This document shows positions 1 to 8,520 of a DNA stretch of 36,330 nt, in pieces (positions within the stretch are counted from its first letter, which is position 1; each line of letters starts with the position of its first letter). The DNA is from Prochlorococcus sp. AG-321-E21 (GTDB lineage Bacteria; Cyanobacteriota; Cyanobacteriia; PCC-6307; Cyanobiaceae), in the NCBI GenBank assembly GCA_003283415.1, contig QBXH01000013.1, positions 1 through 36,330 of the forward strand. Direction: 5' to 3'. The notes beneath the pieces are model-generated. The model ran no database searches, was not told the DNA's origin, and was given only the letters and a program-made list of their open reading frames with translations. A program made the position numbers and the translations under genes.

Positions 1-1
1 G

Positions 2-52
2 AGAATGCATGATTTTAATTACAAATTGCCGAAAGAAGAAAAGCAAGAGTAA
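2..52 (+). CDS. 3' end of a gene cut by the left window edge
   Basis: The frame beginning at base 2 reads RMHDFNYKLPKEEKQE and stops at TAA 50-52. The peptide is short, charged and hydrophilic, as expected of a protein C-terminus. Nothing identifies the product. The main doubt is length: sixteen codons can stay open by chance in AT-rich DNA. An ATG at 5-7 would alternatively give a 15-residue peptide. Confidence 0.3.
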   Translation, partial: RMHDFNYKLPKEEKQE

Positions 53-107
53 TGGAAAAAAGAATGTATAGATCATCCCACTAGTTCTCATTGCAAAATT
101 TATTAAT

Positions 108-519
108 TTATTGACCTAACCTTTTGTTATTTTCATAAAAGGGGAAAAAAGAACCAATACAGCAAATGAAACTTCCTATTAAATATAGAAAAGTTTGTAT
201 GAATGATGGAATCAATTTTCTATATTTAAAAAGTATATCTTCAAAGAGACATTGAGAACTTGCACCCCATAATAGAAATCCTAGAAAATATCCAAATAAT
301 GTTGAAATTGAAATTATAACTACTTAATAAAAAATGAAATTTTAATGCTCCTTTTCTTTGGCAATATTGTTGCGATAAGAGTGCTATCAATAAACCGATA
401 TTCCAAAGTTGCCCATACCCCCTTTGCCTACCTAAATCTCCTATTAATTGAAATACTCCAAAGATAAAAGTTAACCAAGGAAGATAAGTTAAAAGAGTTT
501 TATAAAAGTTGATTTTCAT
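108..519 (-). pseudogene. small multi-pass membrane protein gene split by a one-base frameshift
   Basis: The minus-strand frame from ATG 519 starts MKINFYKTLLTYLPWLTFIF and runs well into a second hydrophobic segment. In its own frame it then degenerates and stops at 241. Skipping one base around the ACTACT at 319-324 moves into a frame that continues VVIISISTLFGYFLGFLLWG, then FEDILFKYRKLIP, then a last hydrophobic stretch and a polar tail, ending at TAA 108-110. The joined product is about 136 residues with about four membrane segments. Total length is 412 bases, one more than a multiple of three, as a single-base insertion predicts. I do not recognise the family. It may be a decayed gene, a sequencing error, or (less likely) a recoded gene. 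Confidence 0.6.
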
Positions 520-632
520 AACTTAATTATTTTCAAATATCTAAGAAATATAAAATCTTAAAAAGATTGCAAATTATCTTTTGAATAACTATATAAAAAC
601 GTTCTTTTGGTAGATTTTTATCTTTTGTTTTT

Positions 633-749
633 TTACTCTTTATCTTTCAAGAAATCAAATTTAATATCAAATTTGCTATCAAATTTAGTAACTACACCGA
701 TACTTATTAGCAATAATCCAATCGTAAGTTGAGGCGTGATTTGTTCCAT
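633..749 (-). CDS. 38-residue single-pass membrane microprotein with KFD repeats
   Basis: The minus-strand frame from ATG 747-749 to TAA 633-635 encodes MEQITPQLTIGLLLISIGVV followed by TKFDSKFDIKFDFLKDKE. Residues about 8-20 form one hydrophobic segment. The tail is three KFD units followed by a charged end. The N-terminus is uncharged or acidic and the tail has several lysines, so the C-terminus probably faces the cytoplasm. The gene sits alone between minus-strand neighbours, with no clear Shine-Dalgarno sequence. The function is unknown. The hydrophobic-then-charged design, the clean ATG and the in-frame repeat argue for a real gene, but its small size leaves doubt. Confidence 0.55.
   Translation of the reverse strand: MEQITPQLTIGLLLISIGVVTKFDSKFDIKFDFLKDKE
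654..686. repeat. three-copy 12-base tandem repeat inside the microprotein gene
   Basis: ATCAAATTT occurs at 654-662, 666-674 and 678-686, exactly 12 bases apart with three variable bases between copies. On the minus strand each copy encodes K-F-D. The period is a multiple of three, so copies could be gained or lost without breaking the frame. Confidence 0.8.
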
Positions 750-875
750 AATATTCAGTTGTTTAGATAAATCTAATTTAAATATTTTAGATTTTTAAGA
801 AATTAGTCTGTTTTATATCAAAGAAATATATCTTGTGATATTTGGAAAATTAAAGGGATATAAACTCAAAACATT

Positions 876-901
876 AAAAAGATCCTGAGAGGGGTCTTTT
901 T
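876..901 (-). terminator. intrinsic terminator, possibly bidirectional
   Basis: AAAAAGATCC at 876-885 pairs with GGGTCTTTTT at 892-901 with one G-T wobble, closing a six-base loop (TGAGAG). The stem is flanked by A and T runs, so either strand gives a hairpin followed by U residues. It lies just past the stop of the 947-1306 minus-strand gene and before the microprotein gene, and probably separates the two transcripts. Confidence 0.75.
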
Positions 902-946
902 GGTTCTACAGAATCAGGAAATACTTGATTTAAATATCAAAAATAA

Positions 947-1306
947 TTAATCATCCCACATATCTTGTTTGTTTTGTTCGATATTGTTTTTCTCAAGCAA
1001 ATTTAATCTGTGCTCTTTTGAATCTTCTTCAAAATTTTGCAAGTTTTCGTTGTTATCAAATTTTTGTTGAGTTTCTAAAATTATAATCTCAAATTGATCT
1101 CCATAAAAATTAGACATTTCCATCCACGCTTCCATTTCCTCTTCTTTTCCAATCGTATCATTAATCTGATGACTAATTATTTCTAAAACAAATTCTTTTA
1201 ACTCTTTATGACTCATACATTCAACTTTTTTTTGAATATAAAGTTCTTTGAGAAATTGTAATTGCTTTTTAGATAAATCGGTATACGTAATAGATTTTTT
1301 TTTCAT
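947..1306 (-). CDS. conserved-type hypothetical protein, 119 residues
   Basis: The protein begins with a lysine-rich start and TDLSKKQLQFLKELYIQK, then MSHKELKEFVLEIISHQI, then an acidic stretch with KEEEMEAWMEM, and ends in a polar Asn/Glu/Lys-rich tail and MWDD. There is no signal peptide or membrane segment, and it is predicted soluble, mostly helical and acidic. The core has the look of a helical regulatory or adaptor protein. I have a weak recollection of similar proteins in marine picocyanobacteria but cannot name a family. The gene starts at ATG and is monocistronic, with a terminator 46 bases past its stop codon. It is divergent from rpaA across a 422-base gap. Confidence 0.75.
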   Translation of the reverse strand: MKKKSITYTDLSKKQLQFLKELYIQKKVECMSHKELKEFVLEIISHQINDTIGKEEEMEAWMEMSNFYGDQFEIIILETQQKFDNNENLQNFEEDSKEHRLNLLEKNNIEQNKQDMWDD

Positions 1307-1728
1307 TGATATTCAGTTTGTTTTCATAACAAAGTTAATCATATGCAACTTAAAAAAATATTCTAAGCCACAAAATTTGTTTCATATTATTCCAAAAAAA
1401 TAATATCAAAAGAAAGATTTTAATAAGTAACTTAATAATTACTTTAATTTAATCTTTTCTCATAACTAATTTTTCAAATCTTAATTAAAGAGATTTTGCT
1501 GTTATCCGCGTTTTTTTATTGAATTATTAAGCAAATGTTAAACAAATCGAAAGAATTTATAAAATTTATATTTTCTTTTAAGCTAATATTTTCCTATAAT
1601 CCTCTGAAGTCATTAGTTTTTTTATTATGACAGCCTATATAAGTTTTCAGAATAAGTCTGCAGTACACTCAAATTGTTGAGAGAATCATAATACAAAATC
1701 TTAATTTAAATTTAATAATCGGTTAGAC
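1307..1728. other. 422-base gap between divergent genes, carrying the rpaA leader
   Basis: This stretch lacks a convincing ORF or tRNA fold. It must hold the promoters of the divergent hypothetical gene and rpaA. A TATAAT at 1595-1600 is the best -10 box for rpaA and would leave a leader of about 120 bases. A small inverted repeat, CTCAA at 1668-1672 with TTGAG at 1677-1681, lies within that leader. I found no clear RpaB-type HLR1 repeat by eye. A small RNA cannot be excluded. Confidence 0.5.
1595..1600 (+). promoter_or_regulatory. candidate -10 box for rpaA
   Basis: A perfect TATAAT lies 129 bases before the rpaA start codon. There is no good -35 hexamer at the usual spacing, and in DNA this AT-rich such boxes arise by chance. 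The assignment is tentative. Confidence 0.35.
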
Positions 1729-2484
1729 ATGAAAATTTCAATTCTTTTGATCGAAGATGATCGTGATATGCGTGAATTGGTATCTGGACATCTCGAGCAT
1801 TCTGGTTTTGATGTTCAAAAAGCAGAAGATGGAATCAAAGGCCAAGCTTTAGCACTACAATATTCTCCTGACTTAATTCTTTTAGATTTAATGTTACCTA
1901 GTGTTGACGGTTTAACATTATGTCAAAGACTTAGAAGAGACGAAAGGACTTCAAATATACCCATTTTAATGATCACAGCTTTGGGTGGACTTAAAGATAA
2001 AGTGACTGGATTCAATTCAGGCGCTGATGATTACATCACAAAACCATTTGATTTAGAAGAACTATATGTTCGAATTAAAGCTTTATTGAGAAGAACTAAT
2101 AGAGCACAATTAAATTCAACTAATCAACAGGAAATTTTGAATTATGGACCTCTTACACTTGTTCCAGAGAGATTTGAAGCTATTTGGTTCGAATCGGCAA
2201 TAAGGCTTACTCATTTAGAGTTTGAACTACTTCACTGTTTGCTACAAAGACATGGACAAACAGTGTCTCCAGCATTGATTCTAAAGGAAGTTTGGGGTTA
2301 TGAACCTGATGATGATATTGAGACAATTAGGGTTCATGTTAGACACTTAAGAACAAAATTAGAACCTGATCCCCGTAAGCCAAAATATATAAAAACTGTT
2401 TATGGTGCCGGTTACTGTCTTGAATTGCCTGTGGGTACTCAGGTTGATAATGGATTGCAAGAGTTTGCAGAATCTAGAAATTAA
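1729..2484 (+). CDS. rpaA: OmpR-family response regulator RpaA
   Basis: This is a 251-residue two-domain response regulator. The receiver domain (about 1-120) has the acidic pair D10/D11, phosphoacceptor D53 in [10 protein letters not shown]83 and K105. The C-terminal winged helix (about 135-235) has [13 protein letters not shown], the [15 protein letters not shown] recognition region and the YGAGYCLE wing. Among cyanobacterial OmpR proteins this matches RpaA, which is phosphorylated by SasA and carries the clock or timer output to global transcription. It is distinct from RpaB later in the window. Prochlorococcus is known to lack kaiA, so here RpaA would serve an hourglass-like KaiBC timer; that is family knowledge, not seen here. 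It starts at ATG, stands alone on its strand, and converges on holB. Confidence 0.93.
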   Translation: MKISILLIEDDRDMRELVSGHLEHSGFDVQKAEDGIKGQALALQYSPDLILLDLMLPSVDGLTLCQRLRRDERTSNIPILMITALGGLKDKVTGFNSGADDYITKPFDLEELYVRIKALLRRTNRAQLNSTNQQEILNYGPLTLVPERFEAIWFESAIRLTHLEFELLHCLLQRHGQTVSPALILKEVWGYEPDDDIETIRVHVRHLRTKLEPDPRKPKYIKTVYGAGYCLELPVGTQVDNGLQEFAESRN

Positions 2485-2505
2485 ACCATAATCAAAATAG
2501 TAGTT

Positions 2506-2551
2506 AAGTAACTTTATAAATCCTCAATAGCTATTTTTAATAAAGTTACTT
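2506..2551. repeat. 12-base inverted repeat at the rpaA/holB convergence
   Basis: AAGTAACTTTAT at 2506-2517 is the exact reverse complement of ATAAAGTTACTT at 2540-2551, with 22 bases between. The left arm contains the holB stop codon (2514-2516) and the right arm lies inside the holB coding sequence. A hairpin could form in either transcript end. There is no long T run after it, so it is not a textbook terminator; a role in 3'-end protection or pausing is an inference. Confidence 0.6.
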
Positions 2552-3473
2552 CCCAAGCCAATCGGGGTTGTATAAAATTTTTAAGATGTGATTTCAAATT
2601 TTCTAGCTTTTTAACAATACTTTTTCTCTTAGTTTTTACCCAACATTTTTGTTGTATAAAATTTATAAAAAAGATCTGTTGATTAATGTCTAGTTCTTCA
2701 GATATTATTTTTGAAATTCTTAATATTTCTAAATTATCACTCAATGGAAATTCTAAATTTTCTTTAATTTCATTTGGTAATTCGTTCCAAGTTTTTATAT
2801 CATTTAGCATTTTACCTGGAGAGCCATTTGCTAAATTAATTAAATCTTTTAAATTTAATTGTTCATAAATATTTGATAATGAAGAATCTAAATTATTTCT
2901 TATGAAAATCTCAAGCTGTTTGTCTGAAAAAGATTTAAATCTTATAAGTTGACATCTCGAGATAATAGTATCCAATAGTAAATTTAACCTAGAAGTTAAA
3001 ATAATAAATATACCGTTAGCAGGCTCCTCTAGTGTTTTTAAAAGACAATTAGATGCTGCTTCATTCAAAAGATGAGCATCATCAATTAATACGATTTTCC
3101 TTCCTGATTCAATAGATTTTTGACCTAGAAAAGTTTTTACATTTCGAATTTGCTCTATTTTTATTGTTTGTTTATTATTTTTCGATGCTTCAGCTTCTGA
3201 GCGATTTATAAGATTTCCTTTTAAATAATAGGTGGGTTCAATTAATAAAAAATCAGGGTGGTTATTAGCTATGATTTTTTCTTCAATATTTAAATCAGAC
3301 GAATATTTGTTGAAAATTTCTTTAATGAATTTTAAAGCGGTTTGTTTTTTTCCTATACCTTCAGGACCATAAAAGACATAAGCATTAGAAAATGCTTTTG
3401 TCTTAAGTATGCTTTCTAGATTTTCATTAACTTCTTTATTAATTAAGAGATTATCAGATTTAATATTAATCAT
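2514..3473 (-). CDS. holB: DNA polymerase III delta' subunit (clamp loader)
   Basis: This is a 319-residue AAA+ protein of the clamp-loader family. The P-loop GPEGIGKK (36-43) has lysine where serine or threonine normally follows GK. Further motifs are IDDAH (129-133), LLKTLEEP (about 143-150) and an SRC motif (171-173) for trans contact with a neighbouring subunit. The degenerate P-loop and preserved SRC fit delta', which is an arginine-finger and stator subunit rather than an ATPase. The zinc-module cysteines of the Escherichia coli protein are not seen. It overlaps the 3' end of tmk by 8 bases, so the two are probably translationally coupled. tmk-holB adjacency is common in bacteria and supports the call. 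Confidence 0.9.
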   Translation of the reverse strand: MINIKSDNLLINKEVNENLESILKTKAFSNAYVFYGPEGIGKKQTALKFIKEIFNKYSSDLNIEEKIIANNHPDFLLIEPTYYLKGNLINRSEAEASKNNKQTIKIEQIRNVKTFLGQKSIESGRKIVLIDDAHLLNEAASNCLLKTLEEPANGIFIILTSRLNLLLDTIISRCQLIRFKSFSDKQLEIFIRNNLDSSLSNIYEQLNLKDLINLANGSPGKMLNDIKTWNELPNEIKENLEFPLSDNLEILRISKIISEELDINQQIFFINFIQQKCWVKTKRKSIVKKLENLKSHLKNFIQPRLAWEVTLLKIAIEDL

Positions 3474-4110
3474 TAATTTCTTGAGAAAAGTTTTTATATA
3501 ATGTTTTTTTTATTTCATTTGAAATAGTACTACTATCTTGAGCAGCAGATATTATTGTCCAATTTTTTTCTTTAGCGATCAACTTAAAACCTTCATTAAC
3601 TTTTTCTAGAAATTTTATTCCTTCAGATTCCATCCTGTCTGGAATAAAGTTTTTCCTTCTTAAAAAACTCTCTTCAGCTGAAATTTCTAGAAAAATAGTC
3701 AGGTCTGGGTATTCTCCTTGACAAACAATAGATTCGATATTTTTAATAATATCTATGTTTATATTTCTACCATATCCTTGATAAGCAAGTGTAGAGTCAC
3801 AAAATCTATCGCTAAGAACCCAGTCTTGCTTGTCTAAAGCAGGGGATATGATTTTCGAAATATGTTCTGCTCTATCAGCCGAATAAAGTAATAATTCAGC
3901 CAGTGAAGAAGGTTTATTATCTTTATTATTATCTAGTATTAAATTTCTTAGTTTTTTACCTAATGAGCTTCCTCCAGGTTCCCTAGTTTTTACTAATTTT
4001 GAATCCCCCCTCAAAAGACCACTAGTTGGTATCCATTTAGAAATTTCTTCAATTTGAGTTGTCTTGCCGCAACCATCAATACCTTCAAAAACAATAAATT
4101 TACCCCTCAT
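3466..4110 (-). CDS. tmk: thymidylate kinase
   Basis: The enzyme phosphorylates dTMP to dTDP for DNA synthesis. The 214-residue protein has the P-loop [10 protein letters not shown] (9-18), TREPGG (42-47) for the substrate side, the DR pair (101-102) in [17 protein letters not shown], and a lid-like region with [11 protein letters not shown]. Length fits the family (about 205-215). The ATG at 4108-4110 directly abuts the stop of the copper ATPase with no spacer, and the 3' end overlaps holB by 8 bases. The three genes therefore look like one transcript read from the ATPase. Confidence 0.95.
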   Translation of the reverse strand: MRGKFIVFEGIDGCGKTTQIEEISKWIPTSGLLRGDSKLVKTREPGGSSLGKKLRNLILDNNKDNKPSSLAELLLYSADRAEHISKIISPALDKQDWVLSDRFCDSTLAYQGYGRNINIDIIKNIESIVCQGEYPDLTIFLEISAEESFLRRKNFIPDRMESEGIKFLEKVNEGFKLIAKEKNWTIISAAQDSSTISNEIKKTLYKNFSQEIND

Positions 4111-6408
4111 TTAATCTAAAGATAAAGCATTTATTACAACTGTTATCGAACTAGTTGCCATCAATAATGCTGCTATTGATGGTGTAAGAAGAATGCCATA
4201 TTTAGGGTATAGAATGCCTGCAGCTATCGGAATTGCAATTAAGTTATAGCCAAAAGCCCATAATAGATTTTGTTTAATTTTTCTTATTGTTCTTTTTGAA
4301 AGACTAAGTGCATAAGGTAATCCAGATAACTGATCTCCCATTAAAACAACATCTGCATTTGCTTTCGCAATTTGGGTTCCTGATCCAACTGCTATTCCTA
4401 AATTTGACGCGGCCAAAGCAGGTGCATCATTTATCCCATCTCCAATCATTGCCACTTTATTATTCTTCTTTAAATTTTCAATTATTTTTAATTTCATTTC
4501 TGGAAGAAGTTCCCATTTTATTTCAGCTTCTGGACTATTTAATTTTTTTGCCAACTCAACTACAGTTTCTTTTCTATCTCCGCTTAAAATTTTAATATTA
4601 TAGTTATTGTCTCTTAATTTTTGAACAGAACTAATCGAATCTTCTCTTAATAAGTCTCCTAATAAAATAAATCCAAGCAACTCATTTTTGATACTTACTC
4701 CAATAACAGAATGGGATTTGTTTTCTTCAGCTTCTAATTTTTCTATTGATTCACTATCAATGTTTACTCCTTTGCTATTCAACCATTCAACGCTTCCAAT
4801 GTTGATTATCCCTTCAATTGACTCAAGCTCTCCTGAAATACCTCTACCAGATTCTGTATTGATTTTTTTGATTGGCAGCAAGCTAAGATTTTGTTTTTTG
4901 GCTTCGTTAACTAATGCACTAGCAATAGGATGTCGGCTTTGACTTTCTAAACTTGCAGATATCTTTAACAGAAATGAAGTATCACCTTTATTAAGGTAAT
5001 CAATTATGAAGGGTTCCCCTTTCGTCAATGTCCCTGTTTTATCAAAAATAATATGATTAATTTTTGAAGCCATCTCTATTTTATCTCCACCTTTAAATAG
5101 AATGCCTTTTTTTGCCGCTTTACCCGATGCAACAGTTACGACCGTTGGTGTAGCAAGACCTAAAGCGCAAGGACAGGCTATAACCAAAACAGCAATTGAT
5201 AGTTGAATAGCTAAACTTAAAAAATTTTCAGCATTACTACCTAATGAATTATGTAAAGTATGGTTGGAAGTGGTTATCAATCCACGATGGTCATTTATTA
5301 ATAAATCTGGCCAAATTTGCTTTGCACCCTTCCACCAAAAAAAGAAGCTTGAAGTTGAAATAAAGAGTACGAAGTAGGTGAATTTCCCTGCAATTTGATC
5401 AGCAATTCTCTGAATAGGAGGTTTTTTAGATTGAACGGACTCAATAAGATTAACCAGTTTTGCTAAAGAAGTTTCTTCTCCTACTTTTAATACCTTTAGT
5501 CTTAAAGTGGAATTTAAATTTAAAGAGCCATTAAGTAAATGTTCTCCTGAGTGAACATTGATAGGTTTAGATTCACCTGTTATATGAGAAACATCTACAG
5601 ATGAATTTCCATTAATAACAATGCAGTCAGCAGGTACACGATCTCCAGCTAATAATTGAATTTCATCTCCTGTTCTTAAAGTATGTACTCTGACTGATTT
5701 GACTTTATTTGCATCTATAAAAATGTTTGCCATTTCTGGTTGGAGATCTAATAATTCTCCGATTGAAGAACCAGTTTGATACTTTGCTCTTTCCTCTAAA
5801 AAACGTCCAATTAGGATAAACCCTAATAACATTACTGGTTCATTAAAAAAACAAGGAAAACCAGTAGAAGGAAATATTAATGATAAAAGACTTGTTATGT
5901 AAGCACTTACGACTCCAAGAGCTACTAAAGAATCCATATCGGGTCGATTCTTTATAAATGATTTAAATCCTTTAATTACGATTTCTCTCCCGGGAAAGAA
6001 TAAAGCTATTGTTGCCAATACAGCATGAAAGAATATATTTCCTAATATTGGTAAATTTAGATAACCTCCCTCTGCTAAATGCCCTAAACCAGAAAATAAT
6101 AAAAGTAAAAGTGCAAAATTTAGTTTTTTCCATTGATTAATCCATTTCTTTTTTTTTTCTAATTGAACTTTATTTACTTTTTTTGTAAAATCATTTACGT
6201 AAATCTTTGAAGGGAAACCGCTTTGTTTAAGATTTTCTAATACCTGATCAATGTTTGGAACAGTTTTATTAATTTCAAAATAGGCACTTTCAGTAAGAAG
6301 GTTAACAGAAACATTTTCGACGCCATCAGAATTTTTTAAAATGTTTTCTACAGTGTTAACACAACCCCCACATTTCATCCCGCTTATATTTAATTGAATG
6401 CTATTCAT
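4111..6408 (-). CDS. P1B-1-type copper-exporting/transporting ATPase
   Basis: The 765-residue membrane pump has an N-terminal heavy-metal domain with GMKCGGC (C13, C16). The remaining motifs are the actuator TGES (277-280), the membrane metal site CPC (412-414) followed by ALGLATP, phosphorylation motif DKTGT (456-460) and GDGINDAPAL near the C-terminus. Two further signatures, NX6YNX4P in NLLWAFGYNLIAIP and MXXSS in MATSSITVVINALSL, mark the Cu(I)-specific P1B-1 class, against Zn/Cd pumps. In cyanobacteria such pumps (CtaA, PacS) deliver copper to plastocyanin and cytochrome oxidase or remove excess; which role applies here cannot be decided from sequence. It has its own divergent promoter region facing ycf3 and probably leads tmk and holB. 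Confidence 0.93.
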   Translation of the reverse strand: MNSIQLNISGMKCGGCVNTVENILKNSDGVENVSVNLLTESAYFEINKTVPNIDQVLENLKQSGFPSKIYVNDFTKKVNKVQLEKKKKWINQWKKLNFALLLLLFSGLGHLAEGGYLNLPILGNIFFHAVLATIALFFPGREIVIKGFKSFIKNRPDMDSLVALGVVSAYITSLLSLIFPSTGFPCFFNEPVMLLGFILIGRFLEERAKYQTGSSIGELLDLQPEMANIFIDANKVKSVRVHTLRTGDEIQLLAGDRVPADCIVINGNSSVDVSHITGESKPINVHSGEHLLNGSLNLNSTLRLKVLKVGEETSLAKLVNLIESVQSKKPPIQRIADQIAGKFTYFVLFISTSSFFFWWKGAKQIWPDLLINDHRGLITTSNHTLHNSLGSNAENFLSLAIQLSIAVLVIACPCALGLATPTVVTVASGKAAKKGILFKGGDKIEMASKINHIIFDKTGTLTKGEPFIIDYLNKGDTSFLLKISASLESQSRHPIASALVNEAKKQNLSLLPIKKINTESGRGISGELESIEGIINIGSVEWLNSKGVNIDSESIEKLEAEENKSHSVIGVSIKNELLGFILLGDLLREDSISSVQKLRDNNYNIKILSGDRKETVVELAKKLNSPEAEIKWELLPEMKLKIIENLKKNNKVAMIGDGINDAPALAASNLGIAVGSGTQIAKANADVVLMGDQLSGLPYALSLSKRTIRKIKQNLLWAFGYNLIAIPIAAGILYPKYGILLTPSIAALLMATSSITVVINALSLD

Positions 6409-6527
6409 ACTGATTGAGATGAAAGCAAATTAATGCTTATTTTATTAATAAGTATAATAATAAATATTGTAGACTTTTAAAATAGTCGGTCTTTAATTGA
6501 CTAATTTAATTTTATTACACAAAAAAC

Positions 6528-7049
6528 GTGCCTAATAATCAAAACAGAGACAATTTTATTGATAAAGCTTTTACTGTAATTGCTGAATCTATTGTTAAGA
6601 TAATGCCAATCGCTGATAAAGAAAAAAAAGCTTACATATATTACAGAGATGGGTTAGCTGCACAAAATAATGGCGATTATTCAGAAGCACTTGATTACTA
6701 TAACGAAAGTTTATTACTTGAAGAAAATAAAATTGATAGAGGAGAAACTTTAAAAAACATGGCAATAATTTACATGAGTAATGGAGAGGAAGATTTATCG
6801 ATTGAAACTTATGAAAAGGCCTTGGTTGAGAATCCAAAACAGCCTTCTTGTCTTAAAAATATAGGTCTAATTTATGAAAAAAGGGGAAGGTGTGCTGAGC
6901 AGAATGGTGATTTAGATCAAAGAGACATGTGGTTCGACAAGGCTGCACAAGTATGGACTAAAGCCGTGAGACTTTATCCTGGTGGATACTTAGATATTGA
7001 AAATTGGTTAAAAACTTCTGGAAGGAGTTCAATTGATATTTATCTTTAG
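6528..7049 (+). CDS. ycf3: photosystem I assembly protein Ycf3
   Basis: This 173-residue tetratricopeptide protein acts as a chaperone that assembles photosystem I subunits at the thylakoid. Three TPR units are visible: about 35-68 ([20 protein letters not shown]), 72-105 ([20 protein letters not shown]) and about 108-153 with the family-specific [13 protein letters not shown]. The N-terminus [18 protein letters not shown] is typical of Ycf3. It starts at GTG 6528; no in-frame ATG upstream would improve it. It is divergent from the copper ATPase (119-base gap) and converges on radA with 12 bases between stops. Confidence 0.96.
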   Translation: MPNNQNRDNFIDKAFTVIAESIVKIMPIADKEKKAYIYYRDGLAAQNNGDYSEALDYYNESLLLEENKIDRGETLKNMAIIYMSNGEEDLSIETYEKALVENPKQPSCLKNIGLIYEKRGRCAEQNGDLDQRDMWFDKAAQVWTKAVRLYPGGYLDIENWLKTSGRSSIDIYL

Positions 7050-7061
7050 ATTTTGATTAAC

Positions 7062-8414
7062 TCACTCTTTCAAGGCATAATTCATAGCTTCATTGATAGT
7101 TGAAATTTCTTTAAGCAGTATTAGTTTTTGAAAACTATCTTTAATTTCACTAGTAGTTTTAGGAACCAAAATATTTTTAATACCTAGTCTAATAGCCTCA
7201 TCAATTTTTGCTCTGAGATTACTTGCCTGTCTTACCTGACCGCTTAAACCTAATTCTCCAATAAAAGCACTATTTATTAAGGGAGGAATATTCTTTAAGC
7301 TTGATAATATTGATATCGCAACCCCTAAATCTGAAGAGGGGTCATTTATTTCAAAACCACCTCCTGTAGCAATATAACAGTCATATTCTGATAATTTAAT
7401 CCCAACATGTTTTTCAATAACTGCTAAAATCTGGTGCAATCTATTTACACTGATTCCAGTTGTCGTTCGTCTTGGATTATTGTAGAAAGTTCTATTTACT
7501 AATGCTTGAATATCTACTGCAAATGGTCTCGATCCTTCATTAGTTATTGTGGTTGTGACACCGGAAATATTTTCTTTATTTGTGAAAATTGAACTAGGAT
7601 TACTAACTTCTTGTAAACCATTTTCTAACATTTCGAAAATTCCTATTTCAAATGTTGATCCAAATCTATTTTTTACACTTCTTAGTAATCTATGAGAGGC
7701 AATATTGTCTCCCTCAAAGTTGAGTACAACATCGACTAAATGTTCTAAAGTTTTTGGACCTGCAAGAGCTCCATCTTTGGTAACGTGGCCTATTATCAAA
7801 AGCGCTATATTATTTTCCTTCGCAAGATTCTGAAGTTCAGATGAACAAGTCCTAACTTGGGAAACAGATCCTGGAGAACTTTCCATTTCATCATTATTAA
7901 TAGCTTGGATACTATCAATAATTGCGAACCCAGGTTTTATATATTGAATCTCTTCGATAATTAAAGATAAATTAGTTTCGGCATAAATTTTTAAATCGAG
8001 GCTGTTTTGATTTAATCTTTCCCACCTGATTTTTACTTGTTCTAAAGATTCTTCTGCAGTGATGTATAAAACTTTTTCATTAAGGGATATCTTGCCTGCA
8101 GATTGAAGCACTATTGTACTTTTACCAATTCCCGGCTCTCCTCCAAGCAAAACTATAGATCCAGGAACTATTCCACCCCCCAGAACTCTGTCAAACTCTT
8201 TAAAACCGCTTGTAAATCTTGATATAGTATCTATTTCTATTTCATTAAACAGCTTAGATTTTTTACTTTTTTTTATATTAGTTGTTTTAGATCTAGCTTT
8301 TTTTCTTTCTTCAACGATAGTATTCCATTCATTACAATTAAGGCATCTGCCAAAGTATTGAGAAGTTTCAGATCCGCAATTTTGACAAATGAAAGTCGAA
8401 AATTTACTAGACAT
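7062..8414 (-). CDS. radA: DNA repair/recombination protein RadA
   Basis: RadA is a RecA-like helicase that processes branched recombination intermediates. The 450-residue protein has a C4 zinc finger (C10, C13, C24, C27), a Walker A GEPGIGKST (92-100), the RadA-specific KNRFG motif (248-252) and a C-terminal Lon-protease-like domain with GELGLSGQVR and no obvious protease function. Length is normal. It starts at ATG and is divergent from rpaB across about 106 bases, which must hold both promoters. Confidence 0.96.
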   Translation of the reverse strand: MSSKFSTFICQNCGSETSQYFGRCLNCNEWNTIVEERKKARSKTTNIKKSKKSKLFNEIEIDTISRFTSGFKEFDRVLGGGIVPGSIVLLGGEPGIGKSTIVLQSAGKISLNEKVLYITAEESLEQVKIRWERLNQNSLDLKIYAETNLSLIIEEIQYIKPGFAIIDSIQAINNDEMESSPGSVSQVRTCSSELQNLAKENNIALLIIGHVTKDGALAGPKTLEHLVDVVLNFEGDNIASHRLLRSVKNRFGSTFEIGIFEMLENGLQEVSNPSSIFTNKENISGVTTTITNEGSRPFAVDIQALVNRTFYNNPRRTTTGISVNRLHQILAVIEKHVGIKLSEYDCYIATGGGFEINDPSSDLGVAISILSSLKNIPPLINSAFIGELGLSGQVRQASNLRAKIDEAIRLGIKNILVPKTTSEIKDSFQKLILLKEISTINEAMNYALKE

Positions 8415-8520
8415 TTGATTTTTGATTAGATTGAAGAACCGAGATATTTGGGATTTTGCCCCTCTACAAGTTAGATTAGGTAAAAGATAAATTCTCTTAC
8501 TGATTAGCTAATAAAAACAA

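Noticed and set aside
555..590. AATCTT/AAGATT hairpin after the microprotein gene as a terminator
   Set aside because: Only six A/T-rich base pairs with no strong T tract; too weak to call.
769..794. AAATCTAA/TTAGATTT inverted repeat upstream of the microprotein
   Set aside because: Eight AT-rich pairs over a ten-base loop are likely by chance in this base composition.
1307..1728. Possible tRNA or known Yfr small RNA in the long gap
   Set aside because: I could find no cloverleaf pattern and no Yfr1-type core motif by eye.
4308..4942. Two plus-strand frames within the copper ATPase
   Set aside because: Antisense to the well-conserved catalytic half of the ATPase, rich in Leu/Phe/Ser as expected of shadows.
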